Below, piece by piece: positions 44,275 through 56,520 of a stretch of DNA of 64,000 bases (within the stretch, counting starts at the first letter, position 1; every line of letters begins with the position of its first letter). A program made the translations under genes and the position numbers. A model generated the notes under the pieces. It saw only the letters and a program-made list of their open reading frames with translations. It did no database searches and was not told where the DNA came from. The stretch covers positions 11,165,874 through 11,229,873 of the forward strand of contig CM041198.1 of the NCBI GenBank assembly GCA_023078555.1. The letters run 5' to 3'. The stretch is from Ulva prolifera. Taxonomy: Eukaryota > Chlorophyta > Ulvophyceae > Ulvales > Ulvaceae.

Positions 44275-44728
44275 CGTCACAATGAATGAGCATGCGGGCA
44301 ACAGTGTGGTGACAAGTGCACCCATGCACGATCAATCCGCGGATAGAGTGCAGGGGTAAGCCGCCAGCGGGATTGTCCCGGTGTAGCGAGGGGGATCCTA
44401 GCGTGGATCTCCCGCCATATCCCTAGCCTGTAGGTGTGAATATATGGATGTGCACGCTGTGATATACAACCTTTCTCATTATTGTTTCACGGTATTAGTA
44501 CTCTCTAGTACAGTTAAACAGTTGAGAGAAAGGTTACAGATCACAGTGTGCACATCCATATATGCGCACCTACAAGTCAGGGATATGGCGGGAGATCCAA
44601 GCTAGGATCCCCCTCGCTACACCGGGACAATCCCGCTGGCGGCTTACCCCTACATTGCATCCGCAGATCGATTGTGCATGAGTAAACCTGTCACCACACT
44701 GCTGCCCGCAGGCGCATGCATTGTGACA
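44275..44728. repeat. Inverted repeat of two copia U3 halves
   Basis: From 44275 (CGTCACAATGAATGAG) the first about 230 bp of the copia LTR run in plus orientation to about 44505. The same U3 half then runs in minus orientation to 44728 (...CATTGTGACA). Both arms lack the R-U5 part. The left arm plus 54057-54169 adds up to one complete LTR (344 bp). Confidence 0.88.
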
Positions 44729-44735
44729 AGACAAT

Positions 44736-44930
44736 GCATTAAAAACAAAGCATCTCAAATTTTATCTAACAACAATATGCTACGAGACGGCTTAATGATG
44801 CCTACGCTTGTCGCCGCAACCAAAGCGCCAGCGGAACAGTGGAATGCCTGCCGTGTCTTCGTACAGACTTAGGCCATTGGCTTCCTGAACAAGACCATAT
44901 CAGACAGAACGCAAACATTCACCGATACCA
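44736..44930 (-). mobile_element. Copia leader and primer-site fragment beyond the 3' LTR of element A
   Basis: On the minus strand the LTR end at 44931 is followed at once by TGGTATCGGTGAATG and then by about 190 bp matching the 5' leaders of elements A (53515-53704) and C (54170-54360). A 3' LTR should not be followed by a leader, so a second, internally deleted copia shares this LTR. Confidence 0.82.
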
Positions 44931-45274
44931 TGTTAGTAATGCTATTGTATGCAGGTCAGACGCGCAGTCTTAATGCATGGCATGTCAGCACAACCAGCAT
45001 TCCATACATGCTACGCACAGAGGTAGAACCGAGGAATGCAAGGGGGGAAACGCTAGTACCGTGAAACAGTAGAGAGAAAGGTTACAGCTCTTAGTATGCA
45101 CACCAATATATTCACAGAACAATCAAGATTACGGCGGGAGATCCACGCCAGGATCTCCCTCGCTACGCTGGGACAATCCCGCTGGCGGCTTACCCTTGCA
45201 CTGGATCCGCGGATCGTCCATGCATGTGTGCACCTGTCACCACACTGCTGCCCGCAAACTCATGCATTGTGACA
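44931..45274 (-). mobile_element. 3' LTR of copia A
   Basis: The right edge ...CATTGTGACA (45274) abuts the polypurine tract. The left edge is at 44931. It matches 53705-54052 over its length. Confidence 0.88.
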
Positions 45275-45283
45275 CTCCCCCAT
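45275..45283 (-). other. Polypurine tract of copia A
   Basis: On the minus strand ATGGGGGAG lies immediately before the LTR start TGTCACAATG. The identical tract precedes the 3' LTR of element B (60069-60077). It primes plus-strand DNA synthesis in LTR elements. Confidence 0.85.
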
Positions 45284-45291
45284 AAACCCTG

Positions 45292-45749
45292 CTACGTCTC
45301 CACTAGCTGGAGTTTATTACGAACTTCTTGCAAAGCAGGTCCGGGCAACACCTTAGTAAACACATCTGCTAACTGATCAACAGTGCCAACCCGTTCTACC
45401 TTAAGTTTATCCATCTGGACATATTCCCACACTCGCGAATGCCGCACACGAATGTGCTTGGATCTGTCAGTGGACACAGCATTCACAGCCAAAATATTGG
45501 CACTCTTATTGTCACCCCAAAGAGTTGGCTTATGTGGGACCAGCTTAACATCGACAAGCAACTGCTTCATCCACATGAGCTCGTTGGCTGTTGCGCTCAT
45601 CGCAATGAGCTCAGCCTCTGTTGTATTCCCAGCTACTATACTCTGCTTCTTCGAGCGCCAGAGAACACATGTGTACGCAGAATTCGCAAAGCATCTGAGA
45701 AAGCTTCTAGCAAACACTCATGTCCCGTTGAGCCTATAAAAAAAATTCC
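45292..45749 (-). pseudogene. Copia A RNase H, C-terminal part
   Basis: The frame contains VLWRSKKQSIVAGNTTEAELIA, NELMWMKQLLVD, WGDNKSANILAVN, RSKHIRVRHSRVWEYV and QLADVFTKVLPGPALQEV, the canonical copia RNase H series. The upstream half of the domain lies beyond the DNA transposon inserted at 45752. Confidence 0.9.
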
Positions 45750-45751
45750 TA

Positions 45752-47694
<1,943 letters not shown>

Positions 47695-47699
47695 TAAGT

Positions 47700-49300
47700 T
47701 CTTGGTGGACTGCAGGTATCTCAGAACATGTTGCACGGCAGACCATTGTTCCTTCATTCTACTAGACATGTGCCGGGCCAGGGCATGTGCCACATAGCTC
47801 GTGTCACTGCTGCAATATACTGGACGCTTCCTACAGCACTCATGAACTTGGAATGCTCAGCAGCACTGGCTTTCTCCAGGTCAGGATGCTCTTTCACACT
47901 CCTTAGCTGTTGCCGCGGCACCAAGGGAGTGGGAGATTTTCGACAGTCAGTCATGCTGTACTTTTCCAGCAGATTTTAGTACGCTGTGTCATTGCGATTG
48001 TTTTGGCTTTTCAATCATGCGTGATGTCAGTGACAAGTGCCCAAGACAAGTCACCTAGATCTCTGCCTTCAAATTTCGTGAGAATGACACTGATGATTTC
48101 TTGCAGCCCCGCAGAGCAACTGAAAATGAATAAGTCATCTACCCACAGGGAAATAAAGCATCGACCGGTTTTTCTGACATACAGTCCAGGATCACTTTGT
48201 GCGCACACAAATCCCAGGTCAACCAAGACGTTTACTACAGCTCTATGCTACTCGAGAGCGGCTTGCTTCAGGCCATACAGAGTCTTATGTAACTTCCATA
48301 CACGTGCTGTCCCTTCTGTGAAATACGGGGGCTCTTCAACGAAAACCTCTTCCTTCAGGTCACCGTTCAGAAAAGCACACTGAATATCTAAGTGCCTAAT
48401 CTCCAAATCCTCCTGAGCAGCAATAGACAGCAACACGCGCAGTGTCGCATAACTACCGTCAGGGAACAAGTCTCAAAGAAATCTATCCCTTCTACGTGAG
48501 AAAAACGACGAGATACATATCGTGCCTTATAGCACTGAATCTCACCCGCAGGCCCGCACTTGGTCTTGAACACGCACTTGCCCGAGATAGCCCGTTTGCC
48601 CGAAGGCAGATAGCACAACCCGAAAGTTCCGTGCTCACCCAGTGCATCTACCTCCTCCTGCATGGCACGCAGCCAAGCATCCCTCTCGGTACCCGCAAGT
48701 CCTTCCTTCATAGAAGGCAGATCAGGGTCGGAAGGCTTCTGCTTCCTGGCGGCACCCGCTCTGCACGACCCACGATGCTGAGCACTTTGCTGCTCGCCAG
48801 AATCCACATGCTGATGCTTCAGGCCTGCACCGGACACTCCACAGTCAGCCACGGCTGATGTAGCCTGATTGCAGCCTGGAGACTCAGTAGCAGCAACAAC
48901 TGTTGCATTCCTAGCAAGTTCAGAGCCCACAGGCTCATGTAAAGCAGCTACATCCACAGCCAATGGAACAAGGCGTCTGCGTACAAGAGGATTGACTTTA
49001 ATGCGAGGTAGATCTCGAGTAGCTTGAATGGCTCTCACCTCATCAGGCAAATCAACCCCAATTGCGGCAGAGGGGGCAGCCTGGATCTCTCCCCCTAATT
49101 CGGATCCGGACTCCACCTCGTCTGGCTCGTCCTTCCAAGAGGGCCTCGGCCCCTCAGCTCTTCGCAGGGGCTCAGCAACTGCTCCCGCGTTAGATGTTGA
49201 GGCCGAGACCGAATTACTCACAGAGCGGACCCGCTGAGCCTCGCGATTCTGATGGGCCGCAACCGCTTCATCATCGCTGATGGTTTAGTCCATCTTGTCT
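47700..49300 (-). pseudogene. Copia A reverse transcriptase (fragmented)
   Basis: Four frames in register hold copia RT. At 48388-49221: KRAISGKCVFKTKCGPAGEI, RFSHVEGIDFFETCS. At 48248-48469: QEDLEIRHLDIQCAFLNGDL, WKLHKTLYGLKQAA. At 48011-48226: DPGLYVRKTGRCFISLWVDDLFIFS, the catalytic V-D-D box. At 47754-47954: PTPLVPRQQLRSVKEHPDLEKASAAEHSKFMSAVGSVQY. Frameshifts separate them. Confidence 0.88.
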
Positions 49301-49693
49301 TCATCGCCATCAGCATAGATGCCCGGACCGTCATCATCTTCGTCCATGCCGGAGCTGGAAGAGTTGGACGTCAAGGGGACGATGAAGGCAGCTTGTACAC
49401 CAAAACTTTGGAGATCAGCGTTGCGAGTGGCAACAAACTCCACTGTGCGTGTAGGCCGGGCCTCAGGGTGATGGACCTGGCCTTGTACGCGAGGCGGAAC
49501 AGGGATGTCAGGGTGCACCGAAGCCCGGGCGATCGCACGCGTGCGATGCATGGCAACCCCGGCCACCTCTGGTGTGGCCCGAGCAGGGTCACGCCGGATC
49601 ACCTCCGCAGAGGAGCCAGCCCCGAAACGTGGTGACAACACCTCGGGGTCAGACTGGGCGTCCTACCTGAAAATCATATCCATGTCAGGCATC

Positions 49694-49703
49694 CTACCAT
49701 GAC

Positions 49704-49740
<37 letters not shown>

Positions 49741-50900
49741 GCAGCTGGTCACGCAGACGGCGCAAAACTCCCCCGTCATACGTGGCATCATCCATGAATG
49801 GGGGGACATCGTTGTCAGTCACGCGGACACCCTCATCATCCTTCTCGAAGGCAACCGTGTAGGAGTCCGCAAACGCCGCAGGCTCCCTCTTGTCCACCAC
49901 AACGGACGCATCGTACTTTCGGAAGTCGCGGATCATCTGATCCGTGGCGCACACGATCTGTCGCACCACCACAATCTTACCCCCAGGAACATCCTGGGTG
50001 TACACACGCTGCATGCTGGGGCTTAGCCCAGCACCTACCCAATATGCAACAACACCCCGCGCGGAAAGTTTCCGCAGCTTGTCATCCCTACGGTACGCAT
50101 ACACCTCAACCCCCCACGGACGCTGCTGCTGGAGCAAATCTCTGAACACCTCAACAGAGGTGTCCCTGAAAAAGGACATACAAGGAATGATATCCTGGTC
50201 ACAAGACCTCAACAAAAACTCATCTAACTCTGTCATTGCAAGCAACCGCCACTTGCGCTTTTCCTCGTCCCTCAACTTATCGCGTTCGGCCTTTTTCATG
50301 CGCTTATTAGCCTTCTCAGCTTGCTGGACATCCGCAGATGTATTGGTAGCTTGCTGGGCTTTATGGGAACTCATCATTTTCGACAGTTTATCATGGTACA
50401 GCGCCGAGCACGGCGTGAGATTGTGACCATGGACAACACTGGCGAGGAATTCTATCCACAGGAAAAGAGGAAGGCCGCTTGCAAGCAGACCAGCTCGGAG
50501 TGCCTCAAAGGCAATTCCGGTCCTCCGCTCGATCATGCCGGTACAGTGATGATCGGCTGTGGGGGTGGTGCCGTTAGTGATGCCCCGACGCTGGAGGTAG
50601 AGCAACAGGGCCTCGACCATGAACTCGCCTCCTTTGTCGGTGTGAAGGATGCGCACACCCGGTTCACCTGGCTTCACCACGTTCACCGGATGCGCTCAAT
50701 CATGGCCGCAGCCTCACTCTTTTTGCGCAAACTGATCACGAAAGAATAACGGGTAAAGGCGCACATCACAAATAAAACATGCTTCACACCACCGATTCCC
50801 ACTGGGGTGATGGGACCAGCTATATCGGCATGCGGTTGCTCACCAGGGAACTTTACCTGGCCTATGAGCTCACGATTATTGGCATAGTATTTGCCCGCAG
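49694..50900 (-). pseudogene. Copia A integrase core and C-terminal region
   Basis: The frame 49694-50686 reads RILHTDKGGEFMVEALLLYL (second catalytic Asp) and ADHHCTGMIERRTGIAFEAL (Glu). It continues through CSALYHDKLSKM and DTSVEVFRDLLQQ to RDQLHPPP and a poly-Pro stretch coded by a 34-base homopolymer. The part upstream of the core is separated by a solo LTR at 50901-51692. Confidence 0.88.
49706..49739. repeat. 34-base G/C homopolymer at the copia A integrase-RT junction
   Basis: An uninterrupted G run on the plus strand (C in the element's sense). Element B has a run of eight C at the equivalent place (about 62576-62583). Confidence 0.9.
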
Positions 50901-51692
50901 TGTTGTAATGGCCAAATCTGTCTGCTCAGAAGCACACATATTCCAGATATGCAGGCACCAATTGTGGATACATGTGTATTTATCTCAGGCTAGTGCCTTG
51001 CAAACTTGAGCCAGGCGAAAGTATACCACAGAATACCTCAGAATGCCAGCATGTACCACGTCACAGCTGTGCACATGAGCTGCATGCATACAGCTACATG
51101 TACGTAATTCCACATGCCCATAAGTGCCACTAGCATTCCTCAACATGTACAATCTCGCATACCAATCCCATGTATCATGCCACCTTATGCCACAGCCTTT
51201 TGGCAGTGCGAAGTGCCAGCTCAGTACATGACACGTCATGCATGCGGCGCATGCATACCCCTGGTCTGCGCTTGCGCAAGCCAAGGGGGCAGCGTCAAAG
51301 ACCATGCCGGCCAGTCTACGTCTGCGTATCCATGCAGCACGATGTTGTTGCATTGGATTGACGGAGGATGATACATACCAAATCCCAATCCCCGCAGAAG
51401 ATCGCCAGATCTCGCGGGATGCTGCACCCTGATCCGCACAAGAGATCAACGAGCAGCGCGATTCCACAGTTCCACAGAGCTATCAGTAGCGAGGACAGCA
51501 CAAAGCAGGGATGGGCCTGGGCACATATATTCCAAGTGTTTTGCTGTGATCGACACAATTACCTTTGGTCGATTGGGGCGTTTCTGTTCCAGTATTCCAT
51601 CTGTGCTGCATTGTTACCCCTGTCTTTCTCTCCTGTCGTTTCTGTACGCTCGCTAGGGTGCCCAGCTCCCTGCGCTACCCGATCAGTCAACA
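50901..51692 (-). mobile_element. Solo gypsy LTR (792 bp) inside the copia A integrase
   Basis: The plus-strand ends are TGTTGTAATGGCC (as read at 50901) and CGATCAGTCAACA. Perfect 5-bp duplications CGCAG lie at 50896-50900 and 51693-51697. The flanking copia sequence is continuous in element B (about 63752). It matches the LTR at 7514-8307 along its length, in the opposite window orientation. Confidence 0.95.
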
Positions 51693-51799
51693 CGCAGGCA
51701 CTTTGCCAATTCCCCACCCATGACAACGATTTCCCATTGGCTCGGGATCAACTCTCAGACGTAAATCACCATAAAAATCAGCGTTCGCCTGCATACGCT

Positions 51800-52450
51800 T
51801 CAGAACCCACGTGGACTGATGAAAAGACAGATGCGCGATAAGAAAGCAGGATCTAGCAGGTAAGCATCGTGTGGAACGACAACTCCTCCATCATTAAGAG
51901 GCTTAATGTCGATTGCCGCAGCAGCCACATGACACCATGCCTGATGGTCCTCCACAACAGAGGTTGGGCAACTCTGGTTTGACCAGATCACCCCCCTATT
52001 GACAGGGTGACCAACCAGAACAGGCTTTGTATCGACACTCATTTTAAATGCAAAGACTCGGTACCCATCCTGGTCGAGCTCCTGGTATATGACCGCATCC
52101 TCAATACCAGTAGCCATGTCACCAAGAGCAGGGACATACATCACACTCCTACGCGTGTCTAGGTACATTTGCTCGTGTCTCAGACCCATAGTACTCAGTA
52201 TTTTGTACAGACATTCAGGGGCATAGTAAACACCAGGGAATTCCACATCCAGAGGATGCTTGTCCCCATGCACATCCACATAAGTGCCCAGGTTCACCTG
52301 AATGGTTTCTCTGCCCATGATGGGGAGCTGGCCCGGTCCCGCAGTATTGGCAGTCCTCTGACACGGACCATGCTCAGTGAACATTTCGAGATTTCCTATG
52401 ATATGAATGTCTGAACCACTGTCGATGATAATATTCCAAGGCAGTGAAGC
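51800..52450 (-). pseudogene. Copia A protease and GAG-pre-integrase region
   Basis: The protease site NIIIDSGSDIHIIGN lies near 52420, and the frame 52384-51800 continues FTEHGPCQRTA ... VYYAPECLYKILSTMGLRHEQ. It ends in the GAG-pre-integrase stretch AYLLDPAFL, after which the frame is lost. The same series is found in element C at 56521-57230. Confidence 0.82.
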
Positions 52451-52507
52451 ATCGGGAGTTGGATGCTTTTCAGGTATTTCTACAGCACAAACATCCTTGG
52501 CCGCAGC

Positions 52508-53438
52508 CTATTTGCGCTGGGGGATATTCGCACGCAAATGTCCTTTCTTCTTGCAGAAGAAGCAGGTCATAGTTTCCTCGCGAGGAGCCTGGCCAGCCGC
52601 GAGGGCGGCAACTGCAGGTTCCGTCGCCACGGGGCTACTTGCGCCAGCCATGACCTGGTTTGCCTGAAGGCGTACCAGACCTAGCCTGCAGCCGCTGTTG
52701 CTTGAGCAAATCAGCATGCTCAGTCAATCGCGCAATGATTACGTGCGGGGAAGAGTGGAGAACTTTGCCGCGCACGGCGTTGAACTCCTCCCCCACTTCT
52801 AACACTTTTAATCGAAGCCATCGCTGGCCCAAATCGGCACCTAGTGCCTCCAGTTGAGTGTATACACTGATCACATCACCACAGTAAGACCCAACGTCTC
52901 TATTACTCTGTGACAATGAGTTGAACCGACTCCACAGCCTGTGGACCTCGGCTTCAGTGCTAGGCCTATACTTTGCAGTCAAATAGGCCCATGCTCCACA
53001 CAGATGTGACATGCGATAGACAGTTGTCCTATCCACGTCAGGCAAAGACATAAGGACCTGAGTCCTTGCTCTAGCATGGACACGATGTTCGTCCGCGGAC
53101 GGTGCGTGCTGCAACAGATGGTCTAGCTCGAACTGACCTAACCACAAAAAGACTTTCTGCTCGTACGCAACGAAGCTTTCGGTCTTACAGTTCCACTCAA
53201 GCAATTTTCCTTTTGTCAAATCAGGCTCAAAAGAGGGTCGTGGTCGGATGACTCGTCCGCCACGAAATGACATGCCCGCGGGCTGTTCCTCATCAGGGAG
53301 CTGCTGGTCAGCGTCCCTGTCGACGAGTGTCTGCTGATCAGCGTCGTCTTGCCTCTCCTCGCGAGGAGAATTGGCATTGGAAAGCTCGAGATTGGACATC
53401 CTGCAGTAGGACAGACGATTCTTTGTTGCGCGCAGCAA
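52508..53438 (-). pseudogene. Copia A gag
   Basis: The frame 52635-53438 has the copia gag pattern: LLEWNCKTESFVAYEQKVFLWLG, YRMSHLCGAWAYLTAKYRPS, VHRLWSRFNSLSQSNRDVGS, LEVGEEFNAVRGKVL. A frameshift at about 52640 leads to the zinc knuckle CFFCKKKGHLRANIPQRK, in which the last Cys is Ile. Element C keeps that Cys. The start is the ATG of MSNLELSNAN, within a longer open stretch. Confidence 0.85.
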
Positions 53439-53689
53439 CTAACCAATGGGTGGCTCGCAAGCCGACATGTTGAGAAAATAAGTGAACGAATTCGCTTTTC
53501 CCAGCGCTGATCATTGAAAACAAGCGTCTCGATTTGTTTCTAACAACAATATGCTACGAGATCGCTTAATGATGCCTGCGCATGTGACCGCGGTCTGAGT
53601 GCCGGCAAAACAGTGGAATGCCTGCCGTGTCTGCGCGCAGAATTTGGCCAACGGCTTGCTGAACAAGACCATAACAGAGATAACGCAAA

Positions 53690-53704
53690 CAATCATCGAC
53701 ACCA
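53690..53704 (-). other. Primer-binding site of copia A
   Basis: TGGTGTCGATGATTG follows the LTR end CTGACA with no spacer. Element C has TGGTATCGATGA at 54170. The first bases match the common TGGTATC copia primer site that pairs with initiator Met tRNA. Confidence 0.75.
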
Positions 53705-54052
53705 TGTCAGAAACGCTATCATTTGATCCCGTCAGACGTGCAGTCCTCATGCAGGTCAGTTCAGAACAGCCAGCATCTCATACCTGCTGACGCATAGAGG
53801 TAGAACCGAGAGATGCTAAGGGAGAGTGCTAGTACTGTGAAACAGTAGAGAGAAAGGTTACAGATCACAGTGTGCACATCCATATATGCACACCTACAGG
53901 TCAAGATTACGGCGGGAGAACCACGCCAGGATCTCCCTCGCTACGCCGGGACAATCCCGCTGGCGGCTTACCCCTGCACTGGATCCGCGGATCGTTCGTG
54001 CATGGGTGCACCTGTCACCACACTGCTGCCCGCAGGCTCATGCATTGTGACA
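53705..54052 (-). mobile_element. 5' LTR of copia A
   Basis: 348 bp, from TGTCACAATGCATGAG (54052) to CGTTTCTGACA (53705) on the minus strand. It shares its ends with the solo LTR at 9064-9399. Confidence 0.9.
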
Positions 54053-54056
54053 CCTC

Positions 54057-54169
54057 CTAGCATCTCTCGTTTCTACCTCTGTGCGCAGAAGGTATGAGAT
54101 GCTGGCCAACTGACTTGACCTGCAATAAGACTGCGCGTCTGACCTGTACAAAAGACAGAGTTTCTGACA
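54057..54169 (+). mobile_element. R-U5 part of the 5' LTR of copia C
   Basis: Plus-oriented LTR sequence starting mid-LTR (GCATCTCTCGTTTCTACC) and ending TTTCTGACA, followed at once by the primer site TGGTATCGATG. Its U3 half is not adjacent. The missing length equals the left arm at 44275-44505. Confidence 0.85.
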
Positions 54170-54383
54170 TGGTATCGATGAATGTCTGCATTCTGTCTGA
54201 TAGGTCTTGTTCATGAAGCCAATGGCCAAAGTTTGCGCGCAGACACGGCAGGTATTCCAATGTTCTGCCGGCGCTCAGGCTGCGGCCAAAAGCACGGGTA
54301 TCATTTATGCAGTCTCGTAGCATATTGTTGTTAGATGTAATTCGAGATGCTTTGTCTTTAATGATCAGCGTTGGGAAAAGCGA

Positions 54384-55144
54384 ATGCGTTTGCTTATTCC
54401 TCAACCTGTCGGCTTGCGAGCCCCCAACCGGTTAGTTGCTGTGCGCGACAAAGAATCGTTATCCTACTGCAGGATGTATTATGTCGTTCTCTCTAATGCT
54501 AGTCCTCTTCGCGAGAAAAGGCAAGGCGAGGCTGATCGCAGCCGCTCGTCGACAGGGACGCTGACCAACAGCTCCCCGACGAGGAACCGCCTGCGGGCAT
54601 GTTACTTCATGGCGGACAAGTTATCCAACCACGAGACTCTTCCCAAACTAGGCAGAGCAGTCCGCAGGTGCCTCCTGAATTCAATGTTGTGAACAGTGCC
54701 AACAACACTAAATCATTCATCACACTTGAGACTCTGACTGAAGCACTGCGTGCATCCCGTGGTCGTAGCGAACCTGGCCTGACGAAAGGCAAGTTGCCTG
54801 AGTGGAACACAAAGACTGAAAGTTTTGTTGCGTACGAACAGAAAGTGGTTTTGTGGTTAGGCCAGTTCGAATTAGATCATCTTTTGCAACACGCACCGTC
54901 TGCGGACGAACTGCGTGTCCATGCCAGAGCAAGGACACAGGTCCGTATGTCTTTGCTTGACGCTGATATGACGACCGTCTATCTTGTGGGAAGCATGGGC
55001 CCATCTGACTGCAAAGTATAGGTCTAGTACTGAAGCCGAGATCCACAGACTGAGGAGTCGTTTCAACTCATTGTCACAGAAAAACAGAGATGTTGGGTAT
55101 TACTGTGGTGATGTGATGAGTGTATACACTCAGCTGGAGCACTA
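54384..55144 (+). pseudogene. Copia C gag, first part
   Basis: KLPEWNTKTESFVAYEQKVVLWLGQ, LDHLLQHAPSADELRVHARA and then, after a frameshift near 55010, STEAEIHRLRSRFNSLSQ ... VYTQLE. The frame is broken by the insertion at 55145. Confidence 0.82.
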
Positions 55145-56127
55145 TGTCGTGAGATAGCACCTCACACTGGCGCATGACCGTGGTCACAATGCATGTAACT
55201 TATGCATTGTGTCATGACGTACAGTCATACACATGTACCTGTCAAGGTACACTTGTATATAGCATGATCCTCGTGCTACAAGAAGATCACCAAGTCAGAA
55301 TGCCACAAGATACTTACACGTGGCGCTTGCGCCGCACACACTCACAGAGTCACACACTAAATTGCATTTCACAAAGTCATCTTATAAAAGGTCGTGCACT
55401 TATTCATGCACGCGAACACAAGTGACAACGCTTCAGAGGCCGCCTGTGCGACAAGTTACAAACATCCGCCAGATCGGGCAGTCGCACACATCGCGGAGAC
55501 GTGTTGCTGCTCCGCGCCGTCAGACTCAGCTGTGCACGTCAAAATGTACACAGGCACGGACAGCTCAGTCCCGGCACCCCTGTACTTACACCATGTGGCG
55601 GCTACGTCAAGGTGCTGCACATTATCGCGCACAATCTCAGGATAAGATCCAGGTTTCATCGTGTCGATCTCCGGCTCGCACCACGCCACACCCGCTCATG
55701 GGGCAACACCGTGCGCAGCCTCTCTCAGAGATCCTCATGCACCACGCACTGCGCACAGAACACTGTCAAACACTCGCGCATTCTAGCGTGTCACCACAAG
55801 TCATTGGGGATCCCTCACTTATTGGGGATTCCATCAGATGACTGCGTAGGGTGCGCAGCATCTTGGCGAGGCCAGCCATAGCAAGGGGTAGTCCTGGGCG
55901 CATCACAAGCAGTATTTATGCCGAGCGCTTCCCGGGTCCGACACAGTTCGCACTGGTTCGGATGGGGCGCTTCTGTTGAGCACTTCTTCCATTCGTCCTG
56001 CGCACGCATCCAATCTCTGTCGTATTGTTGCCGCATAGGTCCTGGTGCCTAGGCGTAAGCCCAAGCTTCCACTGTCGTTCATTCCAAGGAACTCCGCTCA
56101 GACACCAGGGACCTCGCGTCCTAGACA
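55145..56127. mobile_element. Solo LTR of a third family (983 bp) inside copia C gag
   Basis: The ends are TGTCGTGAGATAGC and GTCCTAGACA, that is TGTC...GACA. Perfect 5-bp duplications CACTA lie at 55140-55144 and 56128-56132. Removing it restores the gag sequence seen in element A (TQLEALGADLGQ). A TATA-like TATAAAAG is near 55382. Orientation cannot be set because no second copy is present. Confidence 0.9.
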
Positions 56128-56132
56128 CACTA

Positions 56133-56520
56133 GGTGCCGATGTGGGCCAGCGATTTCTCAGACTGTAATTGCTAGAAGTGGGGGAGGAGTTCAACGCCGT
56201 GCGCGGCGATGTCGTCCCCACAAGTGATCATTGCATGTTTGACTGAGCATTCTGATTTGCTCAAGCAGCAGAGGTTGCAGGCTAGGTCCGGGGCGCCTGC
56301 AGGGAAACCACGCCATGGCTGGCGCAAGCACCCTCATGGTGACAGTCCTAGAGTCGCCGCTCTCGCGGCTGGCCAGGCTCCTCGCGAGGAGACCAGGACC
56401 TGTTTCTTCTGCAAGAAGAAAGGACACTTGCGTGCGAACTGCCCCCAGCGCAACCAGGCTGCGGCCAAAGATGTCTGTGCTGTAGAAATGCCTGATGAAC
56501 TCCCGACACCTGATGCGTAA
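56133..56520 (+). pseudogene. Copia C gag, second part with intact zinc knuckle
   Basis: It resumes after the insertion with LLEVGEEFNAVRG, then in a new frame VIIACLTEHSDLLKQQRLQA and CFFCKKKGHLRANCPQRN, a complete C-x2-C-x4-H-x4-C knuckle. The frame ends in TAA at 56518-56520, just before the protease block. Confidence 0.85.

Noticed and set aside
44275..44728. A MITE or fold-back transposon
   Set aside because: Both arms are copia LTR U3 sequence and no target duplication flanks the palindrome, so it is better explained by nested LTRs.
51800..52384. An independent host gene in the copia A protease frame
   Set aside because: The same residue series occurs in copia C and the frame sits between gag and integrase, so it is retroelement coding sequence.
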